A DNA stretch of 64,000 nucleotides from Paractinoplanes rishiriensis (GCF_016862375.1 NZ_BOMV01000059.1:1-64000); one strand, 5' to 3'. Positions 17,691 through 26,637 are shown, counted from the stretch's first letter. A program made the numbers and translations. The notes: a model not told the origin generated them from the sequence alone.

Positions 17691-18793
17691 GACAGGTCGC
17701 TCCCGACCGGAGATTTCTCGGCTTTGCTGCGGCCCGCCTGCTCGGCCGCGGCGGCCCGGAAGCGGCGGATGCCGTCGAGAATCGCCCGCTCGGCGGCCTC
17801 GATCCGGGCGGCGGTCAGCGACGAGCCGTTCGCGTGGCCCTTGATGAAGTCGTCGAACGCGGTGGCCGTGTCCCGCGGGGTGAAGCCGAACTCCTCGGTC
17901 AGCTGGGTCGTGTCCACCACCCGGCCGTGCACGAACAGGTCGATCTGGTCGAGCCCGATCTCGCCGATGCCGACGTTGCGGGCGATCGCGGCGGCCGTCG
18001 ACAGGGTGCCCTCGGGCAGCGGCACCGAGATGCGGCCGGCCCGGCGGACCGCCTGGGACAGCGCCAGCACGCCGTCGCCGGCCACGTTGAAGGTGCCGGA
18101 GTGGTCCTCGACCACGGACCGGTGCAGGATCTCGAGCGCGTCGTCGACGTGCACGAACTGCAGCCGGGCGTCGCGGCCGAACACGGTCGGCACCACCGGC
18201 TGCGCGAAGTACCGGGTCAGCGACGTCTGCGCGGTCGAACTGATGAACGGCGCGAACCGCAGCACGGTGGCCGTGACGTCCGGCCGGCGCCGGCGGAAGC
18301 CCCGCACGTAGCCCTCGATGTCGAGGATGTCGCGGGCGAACGAGCCGCGCGGCACCGCCCGCGGCTCGGTGTCCTCGGTGAAGACCGCGGGGTCCCGGAA
18401 CGAGGCGCCGTACGCGGCCGTGGACGAGCGCACCACGAGCTTGCGCAGGCCGGGTGCGCCCTGCGCGGCGGCGAGCAGCTGCATCGTGCCGATGACGTTC
18501 TGCTCCTTCATGGCCGCGCGCCCACCCGCCTGCGAGTCGGGCGCACTGGTCACGGCCATGTGCACGAGCGCCTCGGCGCCGAGGTCGGCGATGGCGCCGG
18601 AGGCCGCGCGGGCATCGGCCCGGATCAGCTCGACATCGCCGAGCAGGCCCAGTAGGGCCGGCGGCGGCTCGTGCGGATCCAGGCCGACTACGCGGTTGAT
18701 ACGCGGATCGGCGGCGAGGCGTGCGGCCACCCGGGCGCCGAGAAATCGGCTGACTCCGGTGACCACGACGACGCCTGGCGGTGAGGTCACCAC
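17687..18793 (-). CDS. NAD-dependent epimerase/dehydratase family protein
   Basis: 368 aa from GTG at 18793, which has GGAAGG 7-9 nt upstream. A TTG 15 codons earlier is possible but less well placed. The Rossmann start VVVVTGVSRFLGARVAARLA deviates slightly from TGxxGxxG. VHMAVTSAPDS and the STAAYG segment belong to an extended short-chain dehydrogenase. Coupled to the acyltransferase by a 4-bp overlap, so a joint role in lipid or envelope chemistry is possible (inference). Confidence 0.85.
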   Translation of the reverse strand: MVTSPPGVVVVTGVSRFLGARVAARLAADPRINRVVGLDPHEPPPALLGLLGDVELIRADARAASGAIADLGAEALVHMAVTSAPDSQAGGRAAMKEQNVIGTMQLLAAAQGAPGLRKLVVRSSTAAYGASFRDPAVFTEDTEPRAVPRGSFARDILDIEGYVRGFRRRRPDVTATVLRFAPFISSTAQTSLTRYFAQPVVPTVFGRDARLQFVHVDDALEILHRSVVEDHSGTFNVAGDGVLALSQAVRRAGRISVPLPEGTLSTAAAIARNVGIGEIGLDQIDLFVHGRVVDTTQLTEEFGFTPRDTATAFDDFIKGHANGSSLTAARIEAAERAILDGIRRFRAAAAEQAGRSKAEKSPVGSDLS

Positions 18794-18889
18794 GGGCGCA
18801 CCTTCCGATGCGACGTTACGAGCGGCAGGAAGCGGCAAGGTCGGTCTCGGCCGGGAGAGGTTGTCGTGCTCCTCGCGCCCGGCCGGCCG

Positions 18890-18991
18890 TCACTTGCCGA
18901 GACGGCGACGCTGGACGCGGGTCTTGCGCAGCAGCTTGCGGTGCTTCTTCTTCGCCATACGCTTGCGGCGCTTCTTGACCACGGAGCCCAT
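18890..18991 (-). CDS. 30S ribosomal protein bS22 (AURKAIP1/COX24 domain)
   Basis: 33 aa, extremely basic: starts MGSVVKKRRKRMAKKKHRKL and ends RVQRRRLGK. This matches the short actinobacterial AURKAIP1/COX24-type ribosomal protein found near decoding-centre rRNA. GAGAGG lies about 11 nt before the ATG. The gene is too short for many gene finders, but its sequence is unmistakable. Confidence 0.92.
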   Translation of the reverse strand: MGSVVKKRRKRMAKKKHRKLLRKTRVQRRRLGK

Positions 18992-19168
18992 ACGAATTTG
19001 CCTCTCGAAACCATGTGGGTCGGACCCGGGTGCCCGACGGCACGGCCGCATCCGAACTGGACGGCGCCCCGGGCCCTCGCCGCGCGAAGCAGCGGCGGGT
19101 GGCATTACCGGGAACCAACCGCACCAGCGTACCGGCCAGGCCGGTCCGGGGCCAAAGCGGCCCCGGCG

Positions 19169-19381
19169 TCACGCGGTCTGGGAGAAGGCGCCCCGTAGAT
19201 ATTCGTGCACGGCATGCTCGGGCACCCGGAACGACCGGCCGACCCGGACAGCGGTCAGATCGCCGCCGTGCACCAGCCGGTAGACGGTCATCTTCGAGAC
19301 CCGCATCAGGGCGGCCACCTCGGCCACGGTGAGGAACCGCACCTCCGAGAGGCGTTCCTCGGTCTGGGCTGGACCCGTCAT
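19169..19381 (-). CDS. excisionase-family (MerR-like helix-turn-helix) DNA-binding protein
   Basis: 70 aa. FLTVAEVAALMRVSKMTVYR followed by LVHGGDLTAVRVGRSFRV is a single winged helix-turn-helix of the excisionase/BldC type covering nearly the whole protein. ATG at 19381 gives the usual length for these actinobacterial proteins, but AAGGAG abuts it directly. An upstream in-frame ATG at 19462 or a TTG between is therefore possible. No recombinase lies nearby, so it is a chromosomal regulator rather than a phage excisionase. Target genes unknown. Confidence 0.82.
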   Translation of the reverse strand: MTGPAQTEERLSEVRFLTVAEVAALMRVSKMTVYRLVHGGDLTAVRVGRSFRVPEHAVHEYLRGAFSQTA

Positions 19382-19567
19382 CTCCTTGCACCGATCCTTT
19401 CGCAGGCACGTGCCGCCGCGACTGGACAGGCTTCGCGACGTGGCGGAGAACGTGCGTGTCATCAGAACGTTATCGATACGACTGTGACCAACGCGATGCG
19501 TTCCGTGAAATGGCCTGAAAAAGTCAAGGCCGACACGCCAGTTCTGCGCGGTTTTCGCCCGAAAGGT

Positions 19568-20488
19568 CTACTTCTTCGTTGCGAGGGCCCTACCCAGAAG
19601 CGCAGCGGTCGCCGGGCGCTCGGCCAGCCGGCGCATCAGGTAGCCGTACCACTGCTCGCCGTAGGGGAGGTAGACCCGGACCACGTTGCCGGCCGCCGCG
19701 AGCCGGGCCTGCTCCTCGGTGCGCATCCCGTAGAGCATCTGGAACTCGTACTCCTCGGCAGAGCGGTCGAACCAGCGGGCGCGGTCCTCGGCGATGGCGA
19801 TCAGCCGCGGGTCGTGGGTGGCCACCATCGGGTAACCCGAGCCGGACATCAGGATGTTGAGGCAGCGGACGAACGACTTGTCGACGTCCAGGGCGGACTG
19901 GTAGGCCACCGACTCGGGTTCGGCGTACGCGCCCTTGCAGAGCCGCACCCGCGACCCGGCCGCGGCAAGTTCCCGGCAGTCGCCCTCGGTGCGCCGCAGG
20001 TACGCCTGGAGCACCGCGCCGGTCTCCGGGTGGTCCTTGCGGAGCCCGGCCAGGATCTCCAGGGTCGAGTCGGTGGTGGTGTGGTCCTCGGCGTCCAGGG
20101 TCACCGCGGTGCCGGCCTCGGTCGCCGCGGCACAGACCGACTCGGCGTACTCGTATGCCAATTTGTCGTCGAACCGCTGGCCCAGTGCGGAAAGCTTGAT
20201 GCTGACCTCGGTGGCCGGGGTCAGTCCGGCGCCCTTGAGCCGGCCCAGCAGGGTGACGTACTCGTCCCGGACCGCCCGGGCCTGCTCCGCGTTGGTGGTC
20301 TCGGCGCCCAGGTGCTGGCAGGTGACGGTCAGTCCGTCGTCGATCAGCGTGCGGGCGACGGTCAGAGCGTCCTCGACGCCGTCGCCGGCCACGAAGCGGG
20401 CGGCCAGGCCCTTGCTGACGGAATTGCCGGAAACCAGGCGCCCCAGACGGGACGAGCCCGCCGCGGCCAGGATGACGGAACGGAGCAT
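19568..20488 (-). CDS. proline dehydrogenase
   Basis: 306 aa, the usual length of the monofunctional bacterial enzyme, with ATG at 20488. Conserved proline-oxidase features include VSIKLSALGQRFD, VTLDAEDHTTTDSTL, RLCKGAYAEPESVAYQ, MVATHDPRLI and EFQMLYGMR, the FAD TIM-barrel residues. It oxidises proline to pyrroline-5-carboxylate and passes electrons to the membrane quinone pool. The frame stays open for another 306 codons upstream, antisense to other genes, and that part is rejected. The P5C dehydrogenase gene is not in the window. Confidence 0.93.
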   Translation of the reverse strand: MLRSVILAAAGSSRLGRLVSGNSVSKGLAARFVAGDGVEDALTVARTLIDDGLTVTCQHLGAETTNAEQARAVRDEYVTLLGRLKGAGLTPATEVSIKLSALGQRFDDKLAYEYAESVCAAATEAGTAVTLDAEDHTTTDSTLEILAGLRKDHPETGAVLQAYLRRTEGDCRELAAAGSRVRLCKGAYAEPESVAYQSALDVDKSFVRCLNILMSGSGYPMVATHDPRLIAIAEDRARWFDRSAEEYEFQMLYGMRTEEQARLAAAGNVVRVYLPYGEQWYGYLMRRLAERPATAALLGRALATKK

Positions 20489-20566
20489 GCGCCGAGGGTA
20501 ACGTCCGAAACCGCGCGGGTCGCGGCAACCGTGTCCGTCGGGGCGCGGTGCGGCTACCTTTGTCGG

Positions 20567-21106
20567 GTGAACTTCGATGCGTACGCGCGCACCGCGGTCG
20601 ACCTCGTGAACGCGGAGCTGAGCGAGCTCGCCGGGCTGCGCGCCGTCTTCTCCGACGACCATGAATGGATGCGGGACGAGGTCGTGGAAAAGGACCTCGC
20701 CGCGTTCCGGCGCGCCCAGCGGCGCCTGCGCGACGTCTTCGAACTCGGCACCACGGGCCGGGACGCCGACGCCGTCACCGAGCTCAACGCGCTGCTCGAG
20801 GCGTTCCCGGTGCAGCCACGCATCTCCGGCCACGACGCCAGCGACTGGCACATGCACGTGACCAGCCGCGGCTCGTCGGTCAGCGCCGAATACCTGGCCG
20901 GCGCCGTCTGGGGCCTGTCGGTCTGGCTCTGCGAGTACGGCAGCGCCCGGTTCGGCATCTGCGCCGACGAGCGCTGCGGCAACGTCTACCTCGACACGTC
21001 CTCGAACAACTGCCGCCGCTTCTGCTCGGAGCGCTGCGCCACCCGCTCGCACGTGGCCGCGCACCGCGCCCGCAAGCGCGCCGCGACCACGCTCACCCCC
21101 GCGTAA
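20567..21106 (+). CDS. CGNR zinc-finger (ABATE-domain) protein
   Basis: 179 aa from GTG at 20567. An N-terminal ABATE-like helical region (FDAYARTAVDLVNAELSEL) is followed by a C-terminal CGNR zinc finger: CADERCGNVYLDTSSNNC, then RRFCSERC. Such proteins are predicted stress-related regulators, but no function is established. Transcribed divergently from proline dehydrogenase (78 bp apart), and its 3' end overlaps the convergent isomerase-like gene by 14 bp. Confidence 0.85.
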   Translation: MNFDAYARTAVDLVNAELSELAGLRAVFSDDHEWMRDEVVEKDLAAFRRAQRRLRDVFELGTTGRDADAVTELNALLEAFPVQPRISGHDASDWHMHVTSRGSSVSAEYLAGAVWGLSVWLCEYGSARFGICADERCGNVYLDTSSNNCRRFCSERCATRSHVAAHRARKRAATTLTPA

Positions 21107-21914
21107 TGGCTGCCGCGGCGCTCGTCGCGGGCGCGAGGTGGCGCCGGGCGAACGCCAGCGACTCGCGCAGGTCGGCCTCGCGGGCCGCGCGGCTCGGCGC
21201 CCGCCGGGTGGAGACCTCGAGGGCCACCGAACCGGTGAATCCGCGGGCCACCAGCGAGCGCAGCACGTCGGCGCAGGGCTGATTGCCCCGGCCGGGCACC
21301 AGGTGTTCGTCGCGGCCCTCGCCGGTGCCGTCGCCCAGGTGGACGTGCCGCAGGCCGGAACCCATCCGGTGGGCCATCTCAAGCGCGTCGATCCGGGACG
21401 CCGCACAGTGCGAAAGATCGAGCGTGTACGCGTCGAAGCCGGTCTCGGTCGGATCCCAGCCTGGCGTGTAAGGCACGAACCAGCGGCCGGCCATCTTGAC
21501 CGGGAACATGTTTTCGATCGCGAATGCCAGGTCGGGGTGCCGTTGCTGCACCTTGGTCAGGCCGGACGCGAAGTTGCGCGCGTAGTCCCGCTGCCAGGAG
21601 AACGGCGGGTGCACCACGACGGTCGGCGCGCCCAGCGTCTCGGCCAGCTGGGCGGCCCGGGTCAGTCGCTCCCACGGGTCGGGACTCCAGACCCGCTGGG
21701 TGACGAGCAGACAGGGCGCGTGCACCGACAGGACGGGCACGTTGTAGTGATCGGCCAGGCCCTTGAGGGCGCCGGCGTCCTGGCTGACCCGGTCGGTCCA
21801 CACCATGACCTCGAGACCGTCGTAACCCACCGTGGCGGCCATCTCGAACGCCGCCGCGGTCGGCTCGGGAAACACGGAAGAGCTGGACAGAAGCACGGGG
21901 ACGCGGGAACTCAC
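21093..21914 (-). CDS. sugar phosphate isomerase/epimerase (AP endonuclease family 2 fold)
   Basis: 273 aa from GTG at 21914, opening SSRVPVLLSSSSVFPEPTA. TIM-barrel metal-site segments are visible: GYDGLEVMVW, LSVHAPCLL, VVHPPFSW, FAIENMFP, LDLSHCA and HVHLGDGTGEGRDEH. These fit xylose isomerase-like sugar epimerases and endonuclease IV relatives. The substrate is unknown. No good Shine-Dalgarno is seen, so the start is moderately certain. Confidence 0.85.
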   Translation of the reverse strand: MSSRVPVLLSSSSVFPEPTAAAFEMAATVGYDGLEVMVWTDRVSQDAGALKGLADHYNVPVLSVHAPCLLVTQRVWSPDPWERLTRAAQLAETLGAPTVVVHPPFSWQRDYARNFASGLTKVQQRHPDLAFAIENMFPVKMAGRWFVPYTPGWDPTETGFDAYTLDLSHCAASRIDALEMAHRMGSGLRHVHLGDGTGEGRDEHLVPGRGNQPCADVLRSLVARGFTGSVALEVSTRRAPSRAAREADLRESLAFARRHLAPATSAAAAITRG

Positions 21915-22025
21915 GAGGTCAAGCGTAGACCCGATTGTCTTCACCGCCGCCCCCTCGACCGGGTATATGCCCCCATACCGGGCGGCAACCAGGTGATAGT
22001 CACCTGCACGCGTACGCTGTCGCGA

Positions 22026-22859
22026 GTGAGCCGCCGTGACCAGATTCGCACCAGCGAGGTAGACCTCGATTTCCCTCGGGAGTGGATCGAGTTCCTCGAC
22101 CCGGCCGACGAACAGCACCTGATCCGCGCCGACCTGACCTGGTTGCTGTCCCGCTGGACCTGCGTCTTCGGGTCGGCCTGTCACGGCATCGTGGCCGGCC
22201 GCGCCCGGGAGGGCTGCTGCACCCACGGCGCCTTCTTCACCGACGCCGACGACGAGAACCGGGTGAAGGCCGCCGCCGCGAAGCTGAGCCCCGAGACCTG
22301 GCAGCACTACCGGCGCGGGTTCAAGAACTACACCGAGATGGACACGGTCGACGGCTCCAGCCCGGCCCGCCGGACCGCGATCCGCACCGAGGACGGCCCG
22401 TGCGTCTTCCTCAACGACGCCGGTTTCGCCGGTGGCGGCGGGTGCGCGCTGCACGCCCAGGCCCTGCGCGACGGCGTCCACCCGCTGAAGTACAAGCCGG
22501 ACGTGTGCTGGCAACTGCCGGTGCGCCGGGAGCAGGACTGGATCAAGCGGCCGGACGGCACCAAGGTGCTCCAGTCCACGCTGACCGAGTTCGACCGGCG
22601 CGGATGGGGTCCGGGTGGGCACGACCTGGACTGGTGGTGCACGTCGTCGCCGGAGGCGCACGTCGGTTCTGAGCCGATGTACGTGTCGTACGGCCCGGAA
22701 CTGGCGGCTCTGGTCGGCACCGCGGCCTACCGCAAGCTGGCCGAGCTGTGCGCCGCCCGGCTCAAGTCCGGCCTGCTCGCGATCCACCCGGCGACCGTGG
22801 CCGCCGGCCAACCGAAGCAGCGCGGCGGCCGCGAACCCGCTACCCCGCCCCAGGCCTAG
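22026..22859 (+). CDS. cysteine-rich protein resembling YkgJ/DUF3109 metal-chelating proteins
   Basis: 277 aa from GTG at 22026. I do not recognise it with certainty. Cysteines are patterned as CVFGSACHG, REGCCTHG, CVFLNDAG, GGGCALH and PDVCWQLP. The CxFL...GxCxxH...PxxC series is like the zinc/iron-chelating YkgJ type. The C-terminal half is a helical domain with EPMYVSYGPELAALVG. No signal peptide. It converges on regX3 with a 48-bp gap. A metal-binding role is an inference from spacing alone. Confidence 0.7.
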   Translation: MSRRDQIRTSEVDLDFPREWIEFLDPADEQHLIRADLTWLLSRWTCVFGSACHGIVAGRAREGCCTHGAFFTDADDENRVKAAAAKLSPETWQHYRRGFKNYTEMDTVDGSSPARRTAIRTEDGPCVFLNDAGFAGGGGCALHAQALRDGVHPLKYKPDVCWQLPVRREQDWIKRPDGTKVLQSTLTEFDRRGWGPGGHDLDWWCTSSPEAHVGSEPMYVSYGPELAALVGTAAYRKLAELCAARLKSGLLAIHPATVAAGQPKQRGGREPATPPQA

Positions 22860-22907
22860 GCAGCCTTTAGGCCGTTCAAGGGCGGCGGTGGGGTGGTTGG
22901 AGACGGG

Positions 22908-23591
22908 TCAGGGTTCAAATTTGTAGCCGAGGCCACGGACCGTGACGATGTAGCGCGGTGCCGACGGTTCCGGCTCCACCTTGGAGCGCAGCCGCTTGAC
23001 GTGCACGTCCAGGGTCTTGGTGTCGCCCACGTAGTCGGCGCCCCAGACCCGGTCGATCAGCTGGCCCCGGGTCAGCACCCGGCCGGCGTTGCGCAGCAGC
23101 AGCTCCAGCAGCTCGAACTCCTTGAGCGGCAGTTGCACGCCGGAACCGTCCACGGTGACCACGTGCCGCTCCACGTCCATCCGGACCGGACCGGCGGCGA
23201 GCGTCGGGGTGGACACCTCGGCCGCCTCGGCGCCCTGCCGGCGCAGCACCGCCCGGATCCGGGCGACCAGCTCGCGGGGCGAGTACGGCTTGGTCACGTA
23301 GTCGTCGGCACCGATCTCCAGGCCGACCACCTTGTCGATCTCGCTGTCCCGGGCGGTGACCATGATGATCGGGACCGCGGAGCGCTGCCGCAGCTGGCGG
23401 CAGACCTCGGTGCCGGACATCTCGGGAAGCATGAGGTCGAGCAGCACGATGTCGGCACCGGTCCGGTCGAACTGCGTGAGCGCCGAGGTACCGGTCGGCG
23501 CGACCGACACCTCGAAGCCCTCCTTACGCAGCATGTACGACAGGGCGTCGGAGAACGACTCCTCATCCTCGACCACGAGCACGCGGGCCAA
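22908..23591 (-). CDS. regX3: two-component response regulator RegX3/PhoP (OmpR family)
   Basis: 227 aa from TTG at 23591, which has GGAAGG 8 nt upstream and gives the exact length of mycobacterial RegX3. An in-frame ATG five codons earlier is the alternative. The receiver domain has the acidic pocket VVEDEES, phospho-acceptor D52 in LLDLMLP, and VTKPYS. The C-terminal winged helix is complete (LKEFELLELLL, DVHVKRLRSKVE, VRGLGYKF). It activates the phosphate starvation (Pho) regulon. Downstream of senX3 in the same orientation. Confidence 0.95.
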   Translation of the reverse strand: MARVLVVEDEESFSDALSYMLRKEGFEVSVAPTGTSALTQFDRTGADIVLLDLMLPEMSGTEVCRQLRQRSAVPIIMVTARDSEIDKVVGLEIGADDYVTKPYSPRELVARIRAVLRRQGAEAAEVSTPTLAAGPVRMDVERHVVTVDGSGVQLPLKEFELLELLLRNAGRVLTRGQLIDRVWGADYVGDTKTLDVHVKRLRSKVEPEPSAPRYIVTVRGLGYKFEP

Positions 23592-23623
23592 TGTGGTTCC
23601 TTCCATCCTCCGGATCGCGGTGG

Positions 23624-24964
23624 CTAGCGCCCGGCCGCACCGGACTCGATCTCAATTGCCGCGGGTAACGGCAGGGGGGCTTCGGGGGGTCGCGCAGGTA
23701 GGCGCAGGGTGAATGTCGAGCCGTCGCCCAGCGTGCTGGTCACGTCGACCCGCCCGCCGTGGTTGGTGGCGATGTGCTTGACGATCGCCAGGCCGAGACC
23801 GGTGCCGCCGGTCGACCGGGACCGGGCCTGGTCGGCCCGGTAGAACCGCTCGAAGATCCGGTCGACGTCGTGCGGGGCGATACCGATCCCCTGGTCGGCG
23901 ACGTCGATCTCGACCCAGTTGTCGTCCTGGCGCAGGGCGATCGACACCTTGGTGTCCTCGCCGGAGTACGCGATCGCGTTCTCCACCAGGTTGGTCACCG
24001 CGGTGGCCACCTGGCTGTCGCTGCCGTACACGGTCGCGCCCTTGGGACCGTCGTAGATGACCTCGATGTGCTTGGCCGAGGCGGTGGTGCGGGTGCGGTC
24101 GATCACCTCGGCGATCACCCAGTCCACGGCGACCGGCTCGGGGGTGGGCAGCGGCTCGGCGCCCTGCAGCCGGGTGAGCTCGAGCAACTCGTTCACCAGG
24201 CGACCCATCCGGGCCGACTCGTGGTGGATCCGCTCGGCGAACCGTCGCGCGGCCAGGAGGTCCTCGGACTCCCCATCCGACCACCCCACCACCGCCCCTG
24301 ACCGGACTGAAGACCCGTCATGGTCCGGTGCGCTGGACGCCGAGAGCTCGGTGGCGTCCAGCAGTGCCTCGGCCAGCAGTTGGAGGGCGCCGATCGGGGT
24401 CTTGAGCTCGTGGCTCACGTTGGCCACGAAGTCGCGCCGCACCCGGGCCAGACGGTGCGACTCGGTCACGTCGGCCGCCTCCACCGCGACGTGCGTCGAG
24501 TTGAGGGCGACCGCGCGCAGGTGCAGTCCGAGTGGGGCGTGTGCACCGCCGGCGCGACCACGGGGTAGGTCCAGCTCGACCTCGCGACGCACGCCCGTGC
24601 GTCTCACCTGACCAGCGAGCGTACGAAGAATGGGGTGCGCCGCGATCGTGCCGGGCGCGCCGCCGGAGCGGAGCAGGCCCATCGCCCTCGCCGCCGGGTT
24701 GACCAGCACCGGGTGATCCTCGGCGTCGAGCACCACCACACCGACGCGCAGCGAGTCCAGGCTCTTGCGACCGAGCCCTTTCATGCCGTGCTTGCCGGTC
24801 TGCGGCTCCTCGTCCGTTTCGATGACGGATCCCCCCTTGTCCGGCCGGGAACCTGACCCGTGAGCCGGCTCCGGCGACCTGCGGGCACGAGCGATCAGCA
24901 GGCCCGCGGCCACGCCAACGGCGAGCGCGACGAGGGCAAGGAGGAAGCTGAACGCCAAGGCCAC
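23624..24964 (-). CDS. senX3: SenX3/PhoR sensor histidine kinase
   Basis: 446 aa from GTG at 24964. One N-terminal transmembrane helix (residues ~5-26), a PAS-like region (~65-165), DHp with phospho-acceptor H185 in NVSHELKTP, and a HATPase domain (LVENAIAY, VADQGIGIAP, TGGTGLGLAIVKH). Family role: senses phosphate limitation with the Pst transporter and PhoU, and phosphorylates RegX3. An extra segment of about 30 residues (about 204-235) interrupts the DHp hairpin. Divergent from phoU across a 200-bp region with PHO-box-like repeats. Confidence 0.95.
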   Translation of the reverse strand: MALAFSFLLALVALAVGVAAGLLIARARRSPEPAHGSGSRPDKGGSVIETDEEPQTGKHGMKGLGRKSLDSLRVGVVVLDAEDHPVLVNPAARAMGLLRSGGAPGTIAAHPILRTLAGQVRRTGVRREVELDLPRGRAGGAHAPLGLHLRAVALNSTHVAVEAADVTESHRLARVRRDFVANVSHELKTPIGALQLLAEALLDATELSASSAPDHDGSSVRSGAVVGWSDGESEDLLAARRFAERIHHESARMGRLVNELLELTRLQGAEPLPTPEPVAVDWVIAEVIDRTRTTASAKHIEVIYDGPKGATVYGSDSQVATAVTNLVENAIAYSGEDTKVSIALRQDDNWVEIDVADQGIGIAPHDVDRIFERFYRADQARSRSTGGTGLGLAIVKHIATNHGGRVDVTSTLGDGSTFTLRLPARPPEAPLPLPAAIEIESGAAGR

Positions 24965-25036
24965 GCTGCGATCGTAGGGTCATTGTTTACCTGAGCCCTA
25001 TGCCGATCCAGACATACCGGGCGCCCGTCGAATAAT

Positions 25037-25081
25037 GTTCACCACCGCGCCCGGCAGCGTTCATCGCCGTTCATGTTCAGG
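25037..25081. promoter_or_regulatory. PHO-box-like direct repeats (GTTCA)
   Basis: GTTCACC (25037), GTTCATC (25059), GTTCATG (25069) and GTTCAGG (25075) lie in the senX3-phoU divergent region. The first two are 22 bp apart, twice the 11-bp unit of Streptomyces PHO boxes. This suggests PhoP/RegX3 autoregulation of both divergent promoters. Confidence 0.6.
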
Positions 25082-25164
25082 CCGCCGGACCGACCTAGGT
25101 TAGGCATCAACCAAGGTCGTGCCGCCTTTTACGCCGGGCGCGGCCCCGAACCCGGGACGAGAAC

Positions 25165-25818
25165 ATGCGCGAGGAGTTCCAGGCCGACCTCAACGAGGTC
25201 AACCGGCTGCTGGTGACCATGTCGGAGGCTGTCCGTGCGGCCCTGCGCAAGGCGACCAGTGCACTGCTCACCGCCGACCTGAAGGCGGCCGAGACGGTGA
25301 TCGAGCGGGACATCGAGGTCGACAAGATCTATCAGCAGGTCGAGACCAAGGTGGCGGACACCATCGCCCGGCAGGCGCCGGTCGCGTCCGATCTCCGTAC
25401 GTTGATCACCGCACTGCACATCTCCGCCGATCTGGAGCGGATGGGCGACCTGGCCGAACACGTCGCCAAGACCGCGCAGCGCCGGCACCCGTCGCCGGCC
25501 GTGCCCGCCGAGCTGCGCCCGGTCTTCAAGGAGATGGCCGTGGTCGCCGACCGGATGGCCGAGCAGATCACCAACCTCATCGGTACGCCCGACGCCACGC
25601 TCGCCGCCGAGCTGGAGGGCCAGGACGACGCGATGGACGACCTGGAGCGGGCGCTGTTCAAGGTGCTGCTCGACGACGACTGGCCGTACGGCGCGGAGAC
25701 CGCGATCGACGGCGCGCTGCTGGGCCGCTTCTACGAGCGGTACGCCGACCACGCCGTGAACATCGGCGAGCAGCTGATCTATCTGATCACCGGGGAGCCG
25801 GTGAGCGATCTGACCTGA
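25165..25818 (+). CDS. phoU: phosphate signalling protein PhoU
   Basis: 217 aa, two repeats of the PhoU three-helix domain (beginning MREEFQADLNEVNRLLVTMS; the second repeat has the ERYADHAVNIGEQLIYL signature). It connects the Pst phosphate transporter to the SenX3/PhoR kinase. Divergent from senX3. pst genes are not in the window. A strong hairpin terminator follows. Confidence 0.95.
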   Translation: MREEFQADLNEVNRLLVTMSEAVRAALRKATSALLTADLKAAETVIERDIEVDKIYQQVETKVADTIARQAPVASDLRTLITALHISADLERMGDLAEHVAKTAQRRHPSPAVPAELRPVFKEMAVVADRMAEQITNLIGTPDATLAAELEGQDDAMDDLERALFKVLLDDDWPYGAETAIDGALLGRFYERYADHAVNIGEQLIYLITGEPVSDLT

Positions 25819-25841
25819 CCCGGTGCTCGGGGCGGCACCGG

Positions 25842-25872
25842 AGGCCGGGACACCACGGGGGTGTCCCGGCCT
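25842..25872. terminator. bidirectional terminator between phoU and gpmA
   Basis: 13-bp perfect stem (AGGCCGGGACACC with GGTGTCCCGGCCT) and a 5-nt loop, located between the two convergent stop codons. Confidence 0.8.
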
Positions 25873-25881
25873 TCGCCGTCT

Positions 25882-26637
25882 TTACCGGCCCTGGTTGGCG
25901 ACCGCGGCTGCGGCTTCCTTGGCGGCCCCGGGGTCGAGGTACAGACCGCCCCTGGTGATCGGGCGCAGGTCGTCGTCGAGGTCGTAGCGCAGCGGGATGC
26001 CGGTCGGGATGTTCAGCTTCGAGATCGCCTCGTCGGAGATCTGGTCGAGGTGCTTCACGAACGCGCGCAGCGAGTTGCCGTGCGCCACGACCAGCACCGT
26101 CTTGTCGGCGCGCAGGTCCGGGACGATCTCGTCGTACCAGTACGGCAGGGCGCGGACCAGGACGTCCTTGAGGCACTCGGCCGACGGCCGGGCCTCGGGC
26201 GGGAGGGCCGCGTACCGCGGGTCGTTGAACTGGTCGAACTCCGAGCCGACCTCGATCGGCGGCGGCGGCACGTCGTACGAGCGCCGCCAGAGCATGAACT
26301 GCTCCTCGCCGTACGTCTCCAGCGTCTGCTTTTTGTCTTTGCCCTGCAGAGCGCCGTAGTGCCGCTCGTTGAGCCGCCAGTGGCGCTTCACCGGAATCCA
26401 GTGCCGGTCGGCGATGTGCAGGGCGATCTCGCTGGTCCGGATGGCGCGGCGCAGGACGCTGGTGTGCACCACGTCCGGCAGGACACCGTGCTCCTTCAGC
26501 AGCTCGCCGCCGCGGCGGGCCTCATCCTCGCCCTTGGCGTCCAGGTCGACGTCGACCCAGCCGGTGAAGAGGTTCTTGGCGTTCCACTCGCTGTTGCCGT
26601 GTCGCAGCAGCACCAAAGTCCCTGTCATGGGTTCCAT
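25882..26637 (-). CDS. gpmA: 2,3-bisphosphoglycerate-dependent phosphoglycerate mutase
   Basis: 251 aa, or 248 aa from the ATG at 26628, which has the better-spaced AGGATGG. The phospho-histidine motif is LLRHGNSEWNAKNLFTGW. RHYGALQGKDK and VVAHGNSLRAFVKHL carry the second catalytic His. Interconverts 3- and 2-phosphoglycerate in glycolysis. Neighbouring senX3/regX3 and mshA repeat the order known from Mycobacterium tuberculosis. Confidence 0.95.
   Translation of the reverse strand: MEPMTGTLVLLRHGNSEWNAKNLFTGWVDVDLDAKGEDEARRGGELLKEHGVLPDVVHTSVLRRAIRTSEIALHIADRHWIPVKRHWRLNERHYGALQGKDKKQTLETYGEEQFMLWRRSYDVPPPPIEVGSEFDQFNDPRYAALPPEARPSAECLKDVLVRALPYWYDEIVPDLRADKTVLVVAHGNSLRAFVKHLDQISDEAISKLNIPTGIPLRYDLDDDLRPITRGGLYLDPGAAKEAAAAVANQGR

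Noticed and set aside
19169..19381. Excisionase suggesting an integrated element
   Set aside because: No integrase, attachment repeat or phage gene is nearby. The protein is of the stand-alone chromosomal regulator type.
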